This document shows positions 33,390-41,938 of a stretch of DNA of 64,000 nt, one piece after another (position 1 is the first letter of the stretch; the number at the start of each line of letters is the position of its first letter). The notes beneath the pieces were generated by a model, which worked only from the letters and a program-made list of their open reading frames with translations, was not told the origin of the DNA and searched no databases. Source of the stretch: CAYPNP01 sp964412195 (GTDB lineage: Bacteria; Acidobacteriota; JAAYUB01). Where the stretch lies: NCBI GenBank assembly GCA_964412195.1, contig CAYPNP010000011.1, positions 1 to 64,000 on the forward strand, read 5' to 3'. A program made the position numbers and the translations under genes.

Positions 33390-34289
33390 ATGACCGAGAT
33401 CCTATTCCGAATCCTCTCCCGCGCCGGGATGCTCTGCCTCTTCGCACTGGCAGCGTGGGCCGGCCTCCCGGCCGCGGGCCCGCCGGCCGCCGCATCGCTG
33501 CTGTCGGACGTACTGGGCTGGAAGAAAGCCGGTCCGCCTGACATGTATCAGCCGGCCAACCTCTATGAATACATCGACGGCGCGGCCGAGCTGTACCTCA
33601 ACTTCGGGTTCGAGGAGCTGGCCGTCCAGAATTACGAGAACGCCAAGAAACAGGAAATCACCGTGGAGGTCTACCGCCACCGGGACGCCACCCACGCCTT
33701 CGGCATCTACAGCCAGGAGAAGCCGCCCCGGGGCCCGTTCCAGCCCGTGGGCGCCCAGGGCTACGGCGACGCCCTGAGCTTCAACTTCACCGGCGGCCCT
33801 TACTACGTCAAGCTGAGCTTCCTGAGCCAGTCTCCGGACAGCGCCGCCGCGTTGAAGTCCGTCGCCGCCGCGGTCGCGGCCCGCATCCCCCCGCCGGCCG
33901 TCCTGCCCGCCCTGCTGAAGGCGTTCCCGAAGGCAGGCCGGGTGGCCGAATCGGAGAAGTTCACCGCGGCCAATTTCCTGGGCCAGAGCTTCCTCCATTC
34001 CGCGTTCACCGCCGACTACTCCATCGGCGGGCAGACGCGGCAGATGTTCCTCCTCGAGGGCCGGGACGCGGCCGACGCCCGGGCGATGGTGGACCAGTGG
34101 GCCGCCCTGGCCAAGGCGAAGGTCCCGTCCGGCGGCGTCCTCGCCTTCCGGGACCCCTTCAACGGCCCGGTCCGGCTGCGCCTCCAGGGCCGGTTTGTCT
34201 GGGGCTGCCTGGGTGACTGGGGCAAGTCCGCGGCCGCCTGCCTGGACGAGACGGGGAAGCTCCTTCAACAAGGCAAGTTCCTGAAGTAG
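33390..34289 (+). CDS. DUF6599 family secreted protein
   Basis: 299 aa with a signal peptide (hydrophobic to about residue 35). The run YQPANLYEYIDGAAELYLNF, near residues 52-71, and the following VEVYRHRDATHAFGIYSQE are the signature of DUF6599, a family of unknown function in several Gram-negative phyla. The chain continues as an alpha/beta fold to GKLLQQGKFLK. The start at 33390 lies 27 bp after a TATAAT, with GGAGG just before it. No catalytic residues are known for the family. Confidence 0.75.
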   Translation: MTEILFRILSRAGMLCLFALAAWAGLPAAGPPAAASLLSDVLGWKKAGPPDMYQPANLYEYIDGAAELYLNFGFEELAVQNYENAKKQEITVEVYRHRDATHAFGIYSQEKPPRGPFQPVGAQGYGDALSFNFTGGPYYVKLSFLSQSPDSAAALKSVAAAVAARIPPPAVLPALLKAFPKAGRVAESEKFTAANFLGQSFLHSAFTADYSIGGQTRQMFLLEGRDAADARAMVDQWAALAKAKVPSGGVLAFRDPFNGPVRLRLQGRFVWGCLGDWGKSAAACLDETGKLLQQGKFLK

Positions 34290-34329
34290 CTATGTGGCGC
34301 GTCTGCAATCGGCCGGTGAATGCTGCTCC

Positions 34330-34357
34330 TTGACTTGGCCGTCGCTTCCGGTTATCT
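34330..34357 (+). promoter_or_regulatory. Candidate sigma-70 promoter for the 205-aa membrane protein
   Basis: TTGACT (34330-34335), a 16-bp spacer, TTATCT (34352-34357), ending 56 bp before the ATG at 34414. Confidence 0.4.
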
Positions 34358-34413
34358 TTCAGCGAGCGAAACAATCCAACCCTTGCCACCCCGGCATGCA
34401 CAGGGAGGTGCGA

Positions 34414-35031
34414 ATGCAGTCCGCCGTCGAAGCCCCGGAGGACCGCTCCGGCACCGTCCCGGAACAGGTGCTGCTCCAGTGGCCCGGGCGGGTGCGGGTG
34501 CTGGCGAATCCGGCCGTGTGGCGCAACATCCTGCTTTGCTTCGGCATTCCCTGCCTGCTGGTGGGCGGGCTGTTCCTGGCGATCTCGGGAGAGGCCGGAG
34601 CCAGCGTCCTCGTGGCGGCAGGACTGCTCTCCTTCTTCGTCCTCCTGTTCGTCCTCATCGGCCTGGTGGCGGATCTCTTCGGCGGTTTCCGGGTGCTGTT
34701 CACCCTCACCGACCGGGGGCTCTGGTCGCATGGCGGCAAGGCCGCGAAAGCCGCCTCCACCGCCGCGGTCATCAGCGGCCTCGCGGCCGGGTCCGCCGCC
34801 GCTGCGGGCGCGGGCCTCCTGGCCAAGTCCGAGCAGGCGGCCTTCATTCCCTGGGGCGAAGTGTCGAAGGTGAAGGTGAATCCGCGGCGCCACCACGTGC
34901 TCGTCAAGGGGGGCTTTCTCCAGAAACCGATCGCCCTCTACTGCACAGCCGAAAATTATGCCGGAGTGCTGGCTCTTCTCCGCGAATATTGTCCCTCGGC
35001 GTGCAGCGACTGTGCCGGGGCATCCGGCTAG
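34414..35031 (+). CDS. Hypothetical membrane protein with two helices and a PH-like tail
   Basis: 205 aa from the ATG at 34414, preceded by GGGAGGTG; the open frame to 34294 adds residues that look non-coding. Two hydrophobic segments (about residues 37-58 and 62-85) are followed by an Ala/Gly-rich helical stretch and a C-terminal beta part (AAFIPWGEVSKVKVNPRRHH, VLVKGGF) that resembles bacterial PH domains. Three of its last residues region are cysteines (CPSACSDC), unusual but with no known role. The family was not recognised. Confidence 0.6.
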   Translation: MQSAVEAPEDRSGTVPEQVLLQWPGRVRVLANPAVWRNILLCFGIPCLLVGGLFLAISGEAGASVLVAAGLLSFFVLLFVLIGLVADLFGGFRVLFTLTDRGLWSHGGKAAKAASTAAVISGLAAGSAAAAGAGLLAKSEQAAFIPWGEVSKVKVNPRRHHVLVKGGFLQKPIALYCTAENYAGVLALLREYCPSACSDCAGASG

Positions 35032-35070
35032 CCGGGCGCGCGGTTCCGCGGCCTACCGAAAGGAGATCCC

Positions 35071-36687
35071 ATGATCCACCGATTCTGCCTCCTCGCCGTC
35101 ATGTGCTGCTTTTTCGGCAACCTTCAGGCCGCCGCGCCCCGGGTGGTCCGGTCCGTCCCCGCCAACGGCGCCCGCGACGTGCCTGTCACCCTGGACCGGA
35201 TCGTCGTCTCGTTCGACCGAAACATGAAAATGAACAGCTGGTCGCTGCTCGAGGACGGGGTCCACCCATTCCCGCCGACGATCGAAAGCGACACTCCCTG
35301 GCAGGACGAGCGGACTTTCGTCATCCAACTGCAGGACCTGGCGCCCGGAACCACGTACGGCCTGCAGCTCAACAGCGCGAAGCGGCAGGGCTTCATGGCC
35401 GCGGACGACCAGGCGCCGCTCGCGCCCACGGTACTGACCTTCACCACCGCCGGCCCGCCGGCCGCCGCCGCGTCAGGGAGCGCCGGCGGTGAAAATGCCG
35501 TCACCTCCGGTAAGAAGCCCGCAGGCCTGGATCCCGACCTCTTCAAGTCGCTCCCCTCCGGCGGTTCCACGAAACCGCCCTCCATGCCGGGCGCGGCGCC
35601 GGCGGCCCCGGGCGGCGCGGCGGCCAAGCCGGCGGCCCAGTCCTCGTCGCGCGCCGCCGCCGATCCCCGCGTCCCCTCCCGCTACAACATGTATCGCTAC
35701 ATCGACCAGGGCGGCATCCGCGACCGCGGCACGGGGCGGTTCCTGGAAGCCTTTCGGCTCCTGGTCCCGGAGGGCTGGAAGTTCAGCGGCGGGATCCAGT
35801 GGCAGCTCAACCAGAAGGGCGTCATGGGCATGGACCGGATGGACTTCCTGGTGCCGGCGCGGGTGGCCTTCAGCGTCACCGCCCCCGACGGCCGGGCCGC
35901 CATGCAGGTCTATCCCGAGGAGCACTTCGTGGATACCAGCCGGATGCCCGCCGCCCAGTTCGGCATGTTCCAGCCGGGCAGCCGCTACATGGGCGCCATC
36001 GTCAGTCCGCCCCTCAATCCCGCCCAGTATGTCGTCAACTACGTGATCCCCTACCAGCGCGGCCAACTGCCCGGGGCGCGGGTGGTCGAGCAGAAGGCCA
36101 TCCCCCAGCTGGCGCAGATCTTCCAGCACGAGGCCGACCAGTTCAATGCTGCCATCGGCAACGCGGCGCCCATCCGGCAGGGCTTCCAGGCGGCCGCGGT
36201 CACCGTGGATTACGCGGGCGGCGGCGCGAACTTCCGGGAGGTCTTCCTCGCCGTCCTGCTGTATATTCAGATGCCGGAGGCCACGCTGTGGTGGCCGCGG
36301 ATGTGCGTCAGCGTCCGCGCGCCGGCCGACGAGATGGACGTCCGGATGCGCACTCTGATGACCACCCTGTTCTCCATCAAGTTCAACACCCGTTGGATTC
36401 TCGAGCTGATGCGGATGGTGGACCAGGCCTGGCAGAAGATTCAGGAGGTGGACGCCTACGTCGCCAAGATCGACGCGGAGATCGTGGCCAACCGGCAGCA
36501 GACCAACTCCGAGATCCAACGGGAGATGTACCCGCGTCTGGCGCCGTACTGCTCCAAGCGCGGACCGAACGGAGAAGACCAGTTTTTACCCTCCGACCAG
36601 GACCACTACCAGAATCCGGACGGCGACGTCTGCACCAATCCGCCACCCGGCGATCCGAATTGGAAGCCGATGAAGGAAATTTATTAA
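35071..36687 (+). CDS. Secreted protein with N-terminal Big_5-type Ig-like domain
   Basis: 538 aa with a signal peptide (about residues 1-20). Residues 22-128 are a Big_5/Ig-like domain (VVRSVPANGARDVPVTLDRI, DLAPGTTYGLQLN, PTVLTFTTAG). A Gly/Ala/Pro/Ser linker (130-205) joins it to a C-terminal domain of about 320 residues that I do not recognise. That domain has MYRYIDQGGIRDRGTGRFLE, VTAPDGRAAMQVYPEEHF and a late helical part with QQTNSEIQREMYPRL. AAAGGAG lies before the ATG. It is probably periplasmic or surface-exposed. Confidence 0.65.
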   Translation: MIHRFCLLAVMCCFFGNLQAAAPRVVRSVPANGARDVPVTLDRIVVSFDRNMKMNSWSLLEDGVHPFPPTIESDTPWQDERTFVIQLQDLAPGTTYGLQLNSAKRQGFMAADDQAPLAPTVLTFTTAGPPAAAASGSAGGENAVTSGKKPAGLDPDLFKSLPSGGSTKPPSMPGAAPAAPGGAAAKPAAQSSSRAAADPRVPSRYNMYRYIDQGGIRDRGTGRFLEAFRLLVPEGWKFSGGIQWQLNQKGVMGMDRMDFLVPARVAFSVTAPDGRAAMQVYPEEHFVDTSRMPAAQFGMFQPGSRYMGAIVSPPLNPAQYVVNYVIPYQRGQLPGARVVEQKAIPQLAQIFQHEADQFNAAIGNAAPIRQGFQAAAVTVDYAGGGANFREVFLAVLLYIQMPEATLWWPRMCVSVRAPADEMDVRMRTLMTTLFSIKFNTRWILELMRMVDQAWQKIQEVDAYVAKIDAEIVANRQQTNSEIQREMYPRLAPYCSKRGPNGEDQFLPSDQDHYQNPDGDVCTNPPPGDPNWKPMKEIY

Positions 36688-36689
36688 TT

Positions 36690-36952
36690 CCGGATTGCGG
36701 ATTGCGGATTGAAATTCACGGACATCGGACTTCGGACATCGGATTTCGGTCTGTGATCACGCCTGGCTTTCTGCGTTTCAGATTCTGATTTCGGATCTCG
36801 GATCGTGGATTGTTTGAAATTTCAAATCGCAGATTTCGGATCTCAGGTTCGTGTGGTTCGTGTGGTTCGTGGTTCTGATCTGGATTGCGGATCGACTTCG
36901 ATGTCCGATGTCCGATGTCCGATGTCCAACGTTCGATGTTCGATGTTCGTTC
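36690..36952. repeat. Composite repeat island in a 340-bp spacer
   Basis: Modules in order: ATTGCGG units (36691-36711), ATCGGAC/TTCGGAC units (36721-36749), TTTCGGATCTCGGATC, the palindrome TTGAAATTTCAAATCGC, GTGTGGTTC units (36849-36873), GGATTGCGG, then ATGTCCG and GATGTTC units (36895-36952). The same order of modules is found at 38361-38586. There is no coding frame apart from shadows. Confidence 0.8.
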
Positions 36953-37027
36953 CCTTTTCCCTTGAAACTCCTCTGCGCCTCCTGGATTGAATCGGGTGAA
37001 CAGCCCGGGATCCAAAGGAGGACCGCC

Positions 37028-37366
37028 ATGAAACGAAGCAACGCCATCCTGACCGCCACCGCCTTCCTGATGCTGCTGGGCTGCGCCGCCGAGGCGCAGG
37101 CCGGCGTGCGCGCCGTCCGCACCCCGGGTATCCGCCGACAGCAGTCCGTCGAACGGCTGCGCATCCGCCAGGGCGTGCGCTCCGGCGCCCTGACCGCCCG
37201 GGAGGCCCGCCTCCTCACACGCGAGCAGGTCCGGATCGAGCGCCACGAGCGCCGGGCCAAGGCCGACGGCGTGGTCACGGCGCGGGAGAGGGCCCGCCTG
37301 CGCGCCGAGCTCAACGCCGCCAGCCGGCACATCTACCGCCTGAAGCACAATCCCCGGCACCGGTGA
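37028..37366 (+). CDS. Small secreted Arg-rich protein
   Basis: 112 aa; the frame is open upstream, but the ATG at 37028 with AAAGGAGG before it is clearly the start. The N-terminus is a signal peptide or lipoprotein signal (FLMLLGCAAEAQA). The mature protein is helical and highly basic, with RQQSVERLRIRQGVRSGALT and ADGVVTARERARLRAELNAA, two related helix-turn units, ending with YRLKHNPRHR. Similar small periplasmic proteins are widespread and uncharacterised. It is flanked on both sides by composite repeat islands. Confidence 0.7.
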   Translation: MKRSNAILTATAFLMLLGCAAEAQAGVRAVRTPGIRRQQSVERLRIRQGVRSGALTAREARLLTREQVRIERHERRAKADGVVTARERARLRAELNAASRHIYRLKHNPRHR

Positions 37367-37405
37367 AGAAATTCACCACAGAGCCACAGAGGGCATAGAG
37401 GGAAG

Positions 37406-37486
37406 CTGTGGATTGCGGATTGCGGATTGAAAACCTTTTCGTGTGGTTCGTGTGGTTCGTGGTTCAATTTCTGGATTGCGGATTCC
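37406..37486. repeat. ATTGCGG and GTGTGGTTC repeat island
   Basis: Three ATTGCGG units (37409-37429) are followed by AAAACCTTTTC, three GTGTGGTTC-type 9-bp units (37439-37463) and another GGATTGCGGATT. It lies between the convergent small secreted protein gene and the nuclease gene. Confidence 0.75.
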
Positions 37487-37495
37487 GACTTCCCG

Positions 37496-38299
37496 TCACT
37501 TCTTGAATGGCGTGAACTGGCGCAGGAAGAAGCGGAAGACCCGCTGCAGGTTGTGCGCCAGGTCGGGCTTGGAGTTGAGCACGGCCAGTCCCCCGCCCCA
37601 GGTGAAGATCTCCGCCTCCAGCCTATCGAGAGCAGCCGGGGCTCCGAGCTGCAGGGTCAGGGCCTCCTCCACCAGCGGCACCAGCTTGTCCTTCATGCGC
37701 AGGTGGGTGTCCTCCACGAGCGCGGCGCAGCGGGGCCCCAGCGTGAAGAGCCGGCCCACGAACGCCTGCACCTCGGGCAGGTGGATGTGCTTGGGAGGGG
37801 AGGATTTCACTTCCAGCACCAGCAACCCGCCTTCGAGGAGCGCCACCAGGTCGAGGTCGCCGCTGAGGTCGGAGTTCTTGATCTTCACGCCGCGCAGCGA
37901 GGGGACGCCCAGCTCCCGCGCCATGACCTCGGCGATCAGCCATTCCAGCAGCTCGCCGAGATTGTCCAGGGGATGTTCCTGGAGGCGCTTCAGCCCGGCG
38001 GCGCCGAAGATCCGCCCCAGCACGGCCAGGTACTGCTCGGCCTTGGCCGGCGAGTAGAACTTCCGGCCGCGCCGGACCCGCGCCGGGCCCTGGATCACCA
38101 GGTCGCGAAAGCAGAGGCGGAAGGAGTACCGCTTCATCCAGGTGTAGAACGCGGCCAGCGCCGAAGAGGGCAGATCCTCCAGCAGCGGCGGGGGCGACCC
38201 GGCTGCGCCCGCGACCAGGTCATAGCCCCGCAGGCGGAGGGCCCCGGCGATTTCGGACCGGCCGCGTTCCCAGAACTCGTGGCGCTCGGCTTCGTCCAT
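37496..38299 (-). CDS. PD-(D/E)XK-type nuclease-like protein
   Basis: 267 aa, cytoplasmic (no signal). The helical N-terminal 115 residues precede a core with SGDLDLVALLEGGLLVLEVK: Asp150, Glu163 and Lys165 fit the PD-(D/E)XK catalytic pattern, with an upstream helix carrying Glu (LLEWLIAEVMAREL). This is the fold of restriction enzymes, Holliday resolvases and many housekeeping nucleases. The target is unknown. It is a single gene, not beside a methyltransferase, helicase or defence gene, and both flanks are repeat islands. It could also be an inactive member, though the three key residues are present. Confidence 0.7.
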   Translation of the reverse strand: MDEAERHEFWERGRSEIAGALRLRGYDLVAGAAGSPPPLLEDLPSSALAAFYTWMKRYSFRLCFRDLVIQGPARVRRGRKFYSPAKAEQYLAVLGRIFGAAGLKRLQEHPLDNLGELLEWLIAEVMARELGVPSLRGVKIKNSDLSGDLDLVALLEGGLLVLEVKSSPPKHIHLPEVQAFVGRLFTLGPRCAALVEDTHLRMKDKLVPLVEEALTLQLGAPAALDRLEAEIFTWGGGLAVLNSKPDLAHNLQRVFRFFLRQFTPFKK

Positions 38300-38360
38300 T
38301 TTTCACCGCAAAGGCGCAAAGAGGAATTATCCATATTGTAACAGAATTTGAGAGGAAATG

Positions 38361-38586
38361 CGGACGTCGGATATCGGGGCTCGGGGCTCGGGGCTCGGGA
38401 CTCGGGGCTCGGCCGATTGCAGATTGCGGATTGGCTTTGAAATTTCAAATCGCCAATTTCAGATTTCAGATTCGTGTGGTTTGTGTGGTTCGTGGTTTGT
38501 CTGCGGATTAACTTCGATGTTCGATGTTCAATGTTCGATGTTCGATGTTCGTCCCCTGGTTTGCCCTTTCGTGTGGTTCGTGGTTT
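38361..38586. repeat. Composite repeat island in a 389-bp spacer
   Basis: Order: GGGCTCG heptamers (38375-38412), ATTGCGG units, TTTGAAATTTCAAATCGCC, ATTTCAG units, GTGTGGTTC units (38473-38497), TGCGGATTAA, GATGTTC units (38514-38550), and a last TTCGTGTGGTTCGTGG (38569-38584). Module order repeats that of 36782-36952. Confidence 0.8.
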
Positions 38587-38608
38587 CTGGATCCCCGGAG
38601 TCTCCGGC

Positions 38609-38637
38609 TTGCGGGCCTCCGTCTCGTGGAGTAGAAT
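38609..38637 (+). promoter_or_regulatory. Candidate sigma-70 promoter for thiM-thiE
   Basis: TTGCGG (38609-38614), a 17-bp spacer and TAGAAT (38632-38637), 51 bp before the thiM ATG. I searched the leader for a TPP riboswitch core (CTGAGA) and did not see one. Confidence 0.4.
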
Positions 38638-38688
38638 GCCCGTCCGGGATCGGATCCGAAAACGTTTCCGATGGAAGGAGAGCCGGGA

Positions 38689-39492
38689 ATGAACGCGGAA
38701 ATGATCGGCCGCTATCTGGGGGAAATCCGCCGGCGGCGTCCGATGGTCCACAACATCACCAACTTCGTGGTCATGAACTCCACCGCCAACGCGCTGCTGG
38801 CCGCGGGCGCCGCGCCGGTGATGGCCCACGCCGCCGAAGAGGCGGCCGAAATGGCCGCCCTGGCCGACGCCCTGGTCCTGAACATCGGCACCCTGTCCCC
38901 CGCCTGGGTGGAGGCCATGTTCCTGGCCGGCGAGGCAGCCGCGCGCAAGGGCATCCCCATCGTGCTGGACCCCGTCGGGGCCGGCGCCACCCGCCTGCGC
39001 ACCGACAGCGCCCGGCGCCTGCTGGCCGAGCTGCCGGTGGCCGTGGTGCGGGGCAACCCGTCGGAGATCCTGGCCCTGGCGGGGGGCGAGCAGAAGACCC
39101 GCGGCGTCGACTCGGCCCACGCCTCCGCCGACGCGCTGGAGGCCGCGCAGCTATTAGGCTCGCGGCACAGCACCGTGGCGGCTGTCACCGGCGCCACCGA
39201 CTACGTCACCGACGGCAACCGCGTGGTGGCCGTGGACAACGGGCACCCGCTGCTCGGTCGCGTGACCGGGACCGGCTGCATGGTCTCGGCCCTCACCGGC
39301 GCGTTCGTCGCCGTGTCCCGTCCCGAGGTGCTGGAGGGCGCCGCGGCCGCGCTGGTGTACTTCGGCCTATGCGCCGAGATCGCCGCCGAGCGGGCCGCCG
39401 GGCCGGCCTCCTTCGAGACGGCGCTGCGAGACGCCCTGGCCACCGCCACCTCCGCCGACGTCCTGAGCCGGGCGAAGATCCATGAGCTGTAA
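38689..39492 (+). CDS. thiM: Hydroxyethylthiazole kinase
   Basis: 267 aa from the ATG at 38689 with AAGGAG eight bases upstream. Ribokinase-like fold: VHNITNFVVMNSTANALLAAG at the N-terminus binds the thiazole, LDPVGAGATRLR follows near the middle, and VTGTGCMVSALTGAF contains the catalytic cysteine and anion hole. It phosphorylates 4-methyl-5-(2-hydroxyethyl)thiazole with ATP, a salvage step of thiamine synthesis. Length is usual. The stop overlaps thiE by 11 bases, so the pair is one operon. Confidence 0.95.
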   Translation: MNAEMIGRYLGEIRRRRPMVHNITNFVVMNSTANALLAAGAAPVMAHAAEEAAEMAALADALVLNIGTLSPAWVEAMFLAGEAAARKGIPIVLDPVGAGATRLRTDSARRLLAELPVAVVRGNPSEILALAGGEQKTRGVDSAHASADALEAAQLLGSRHSTVAAVTGATDYVTDGNRVVAVDNGHPLLGRVTGTGCMVSALTGAFVAVSRPEVLEGAAAALVYFGLCAEIAAERAAGPASFETALRDALATATSADVLSRAKIHEL

Positions 39493-40114
39493 CCCCGCCA
39501 TCCTCCGACTCTACCTCGTCACCGACCGCCGGATGCGGCCGGACCGGCCCCTGCGGGAGCTGGTCCGGCAGGCGGCGGCCGGCGGCGTGACCTGCGTCCA
39601 ACTGCGCGAAAAGGACGCGGAGGGCGCCGAGTTTCTCCGGTTGGGATTGGAGGTGGGGGAGGCCCTAGCCGGCACCGGCGTCCCGCTCTTCATCAACGAC
39701 CGCATCGACGTGGCCGCCGCAGTGCCGTGCGCCGGCGTCCACCTCGGCCAGAGGGACCTGCCCATCGAGGTCGCCCGACGGATCCTCGGCCCGGACAAGA
39801 TCGTCGGCATTTCCGTCAACACCGTGGCGGAGGCGCTGGACGCCGAGCGCCGGGGGGCCGACTACCTCGGCGCCGGGCCGGCCTTCCCCACCGGCACCAA
39901 ACTGGACACCGAGCCGGAGCTGGGACCCGAGGGCCTGCGCCGGATCGTCCGCGCGGTGAAGATCCCGGTGGTGGCCATCGGCGGGATCCACGAATCGACC
40001 ATCGGCCGGCTGTCCGGAGTAGGCCTGGCGGGCGTGGCCGTGGTCAGCGCCGTCTGCGCCGCCCCCGACCCCCTCGCCGCCGCCTTGTCGCTACGAAGGA
40101 AGTTTGTGCCGTAG
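39482..40114 (+). CDS. thiE: Thiamine-phosphate synthase
   Basis: 210 aa TIM barrel. Family motifs: VQLREKDAEGAEFLRLGLE, FINDRIDVAAAVPCAGVHLG, LGAGPAFPTGTK and VAIGGI. It joins hydroxymethylpyrimidine diphosphate and thiazole phosphate to give thiamine phosphate, using the product of the overlapping thiM gene. The ATG at 39482 lies inside the thiM end. No thiD is present nearby. Confidence 0.95.
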   Translation: MSCNPAILRLYLVTDRRMRPDRPLRELVRQAAAGGVTCVQLREKDAEGAEFLRLGLEVGEALAGTGVPLFINDRIDVAAAVPCAGVHLGQRDLPIEVARRILGPDKIVGISVNTVAEALDAERRGADYLGAGPAFPTGTKLDTEPELGPEGLRRIVRAVKIPVVAIGGIHESTIGRLSGVGLAGVAVVSAVCAAPDPLAAALSLRRKFVP

Positions 40115-40130
40115 ATTATCAGACGCGGAG

Positions 40131-40495
40131 AGGGGGAGACGGGGCGACGGAGCGTCCGAAACGGCGAAACGGCGGTGGGGCGAAACGGCGAGGGGAACCC
40201 GCTCTGACGAAGATCGACGAGACCAAACCATTTGTTATTGGTTAATGATTATTGGTTAATGGTTATATCAAACCGGAATTGAGTCGGGTGATCGCCCATC
40301 TCAGCAGCCGCCCGCGATTCACTCCGATACTTCACTCATCCTGAATTCGTCTCCAGCGCCCCTCGCCGGCTCACCCCACCGCCGTTTCGGTCCCCCCGTC
40401 CCCCCGTCCCCCCGTCTCCCCGTCTCCGTTTCACCCCACCGCCGTTTCGCCGTTTCGGTCGCCCCGTCTCCCCGTCTCCGCATCTCCGCGTCGGT
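40131..40495. repeat. Inverted CCCCGTCT / CCGTTTCG repeat island in a 384-bp spacer
   Basis: The left arm (40136-40198) has GAGACGGGGCGACGG and CGAAACGGCGAAACGGCGG units. The right arm (40357-40495) has CACCCCACCGCCGTTTCGG, several CCCCGT(C/CT) units and CGCCGTTTCGG, largely the reverse complement. Between them, 40227-40268, lies TTATTGGTTAATG repeated. The island separates the convergent thiE and radical SAM genes. Confidence 0.75.
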
Positions 40496-40498
40496 CCC

Positions 40499-41938
40499 TC
40501 AAGTGGACTTCCGAATGAGCAGCGCCCGGGCGCCCCGCAGCGACTGGCGGAAGTTGTCCCAGGAGCGCAGCGAACGCCGCGCCATCATCCAGAGGTAGCC
40601 CGGCCGGGTGTAGTAGCGGGCGTAGGTCTCGCGCAGGATCCGCCCGATCTCCTCGCCCTTCAGGTTCGGCAGGTCGAAGCAGACGCCGTGGAAGCTGTCC
40701 GAGCGGTGCCAGTCATCCTCCCCGACGATCCCGTGCTCCACCAGCAGGCGCCAGTACTCGGTGCCGGGCAGGGGCACGGGGATGGAGAATTGGGTGAACT
40801 CGGCGTTCAGCTCAAAGGCGAACTCCACCGTGCGGCGTACAGTCTCGGGCGTGTCCCAGTAGAAGCCGAGCATGACGCAGTTCAGGATGTCGATGCCGGC
40901 CGACTTGGCCGCGTCCACGCCGCGCCGGATCAGCGCCGTAGTGGTCCCCTTGCGGATCCTCTTCAGAATCTCATCGTCCCCCGACTCCACGCCGTACAGG
41001 ATGAACGTGCAGCCGGCCGACCTCATCGCCCGGGCGAGCTCCGGGTCCACGTTGCCCGGCCGGCACTGGGGCGCCCAGACCAGGCCCAGCCTGGCCTGCC
41101 GGAACTTCTCGCAGATCCGCAGCACCCGCTCCCGGTCCACCTCGAACGTGTCGTCGTCGTAGCGGATCTCCCGCACGCCGAAGTCCCGCCGCAGCAGGCG
41201 GGCCTCCTCCAGTACCCGCTCGGGGCTCTGGGCCCGGAAGCCGTGGTCGTAGATGGTCTGCGGGAAGGAGCAGAAGACGCAGTGGTAGGGGCAGCCGCGG
41301 GAGGTGATGGTCGTGGCCGCCGGGAAGCGCTTGAAGACCGACTCGTAGAAGCAGTCCATGCTGACGAGGTCGAAGGCGGGGAACGGCAGGTCGTCGAGGT
41401 TCTGGATCAGCGGCGCGTCGGGGTTGCGGACGGTCGCCCCGTTTTCGCGGAAGGTCAGCCCGGCCACCTCCGCCGGCGGCCGGCGGTCGTCCAGCGCCTT
41501 GGCCAGGGCGGCCACGGAGAGGTCCCACTCCCGCCGCAGGATGAAGTCCGGGGCGAGGCGCTCCAGCACCTGCCGGTCCAGGGCCGTGGCCAGCGGGCCC
41601 ACCAAAACCACCTTGGCGTCGGTCTCCCCATGGATCAGGCGGATGATCCCGGCCGTCACCTCCAGGGTGATGTGCTCGGCCATGATCACCACCAGGCCGG
41701 GATCGGCGGCGGCCAGCCGCGCCCGCATGGCCGCCAGCGGGATCCCCTGGGTCTGGCAGTGCCAGTACAGCACCTCGTGGCCCGCCTGCCGCAGCACCGC
41801 CGCCGCGGACAGGTTCACGTAGCTGTAGACCTGCTCGCCGGTGTAGTTGAAGGAGGGGTGGCGGCGCCCGGCCGTGGATAGGCGGCTGCCGGGCTGCCAG
41901 TCGGCGGTGGGGGGCGGCTCGATGAACAGGACCCGCAT
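40499..41938 (-). CDS. B12-binding-domain radical SAM protein
   Basis: 479 aa from the ATG at 41938 with GAGGTG upstream. The N-terminal 150 residues form a cobalamin-binding-like Rossmann domain, although no DxHxxG is visible. The radical SAM core has CPYHCVFC (Cys216, 220, 223) binding [4Fe-4S], and later IRYDDDTFEVDRERVLRICE and GVESGDDEILKRIRKGTT, as in the BchE/HpnJ/P-methylase group. It likely alkylates or rearranges a lipid or sugar intermediate; the position at the border of the polysaccharide locus hints at this, but the substrate is unknown. Confidence 0.85.
   Translation of the reverse strand: MRVLFIEPPPTADWQPGSRLSTAGRRHPSFNYTGEQVYSYVNLSAAAVLRQAGHEVLYWHCQTQGIPLAAMRARLAAADPGLVVIMAEHITLEVTAGIIRLIHGETDAKVVLVGPLATALDRQVLERLAPDFILRREWDLSVAALAKALDDRRPPAEVAGLTFRENGATVRNPDAPLIQNLDDLPFPAFDLVSMDCFYESVFKRFPAATTITSRGCPYHCVFCSFPQTIYDHGFRAQSPERVLEEARLLRRDFGVREIRYDDDTFEVDRERVLRICEKFRQARLGLVWAPQCRPGNVDPELARAMRSAGCTFILYGVESGDDEILKRIRKGTTTALIRRGVDAAKSAGIDILNCVMLGFYWDTPETVRRTVEFAFELNAEFTQFSIPVPLPGTEYWRLLVEHGIVGEDDWHRSDSFHGVCFDLPNLKGEEIGRILRETYARYYTRPGYLWMMARRSLRSWDNFRQSLRGARALLIRKST

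Noticed and set aside
38300..38688. TPP riboswitch before thiM
   Set aside because: The spacer is filled by repeat modules, and I could not find the conserved CTGAGA core or its partner.
40499..41938. The radical SAM protein as partner of the Memo-like protein
   Set aside because: It has an N-terminal B12-type domain and belongs to the BchE/HpnJ-like group, not the AmmeMemoRadiSam protein family, and lies 14 kb away.
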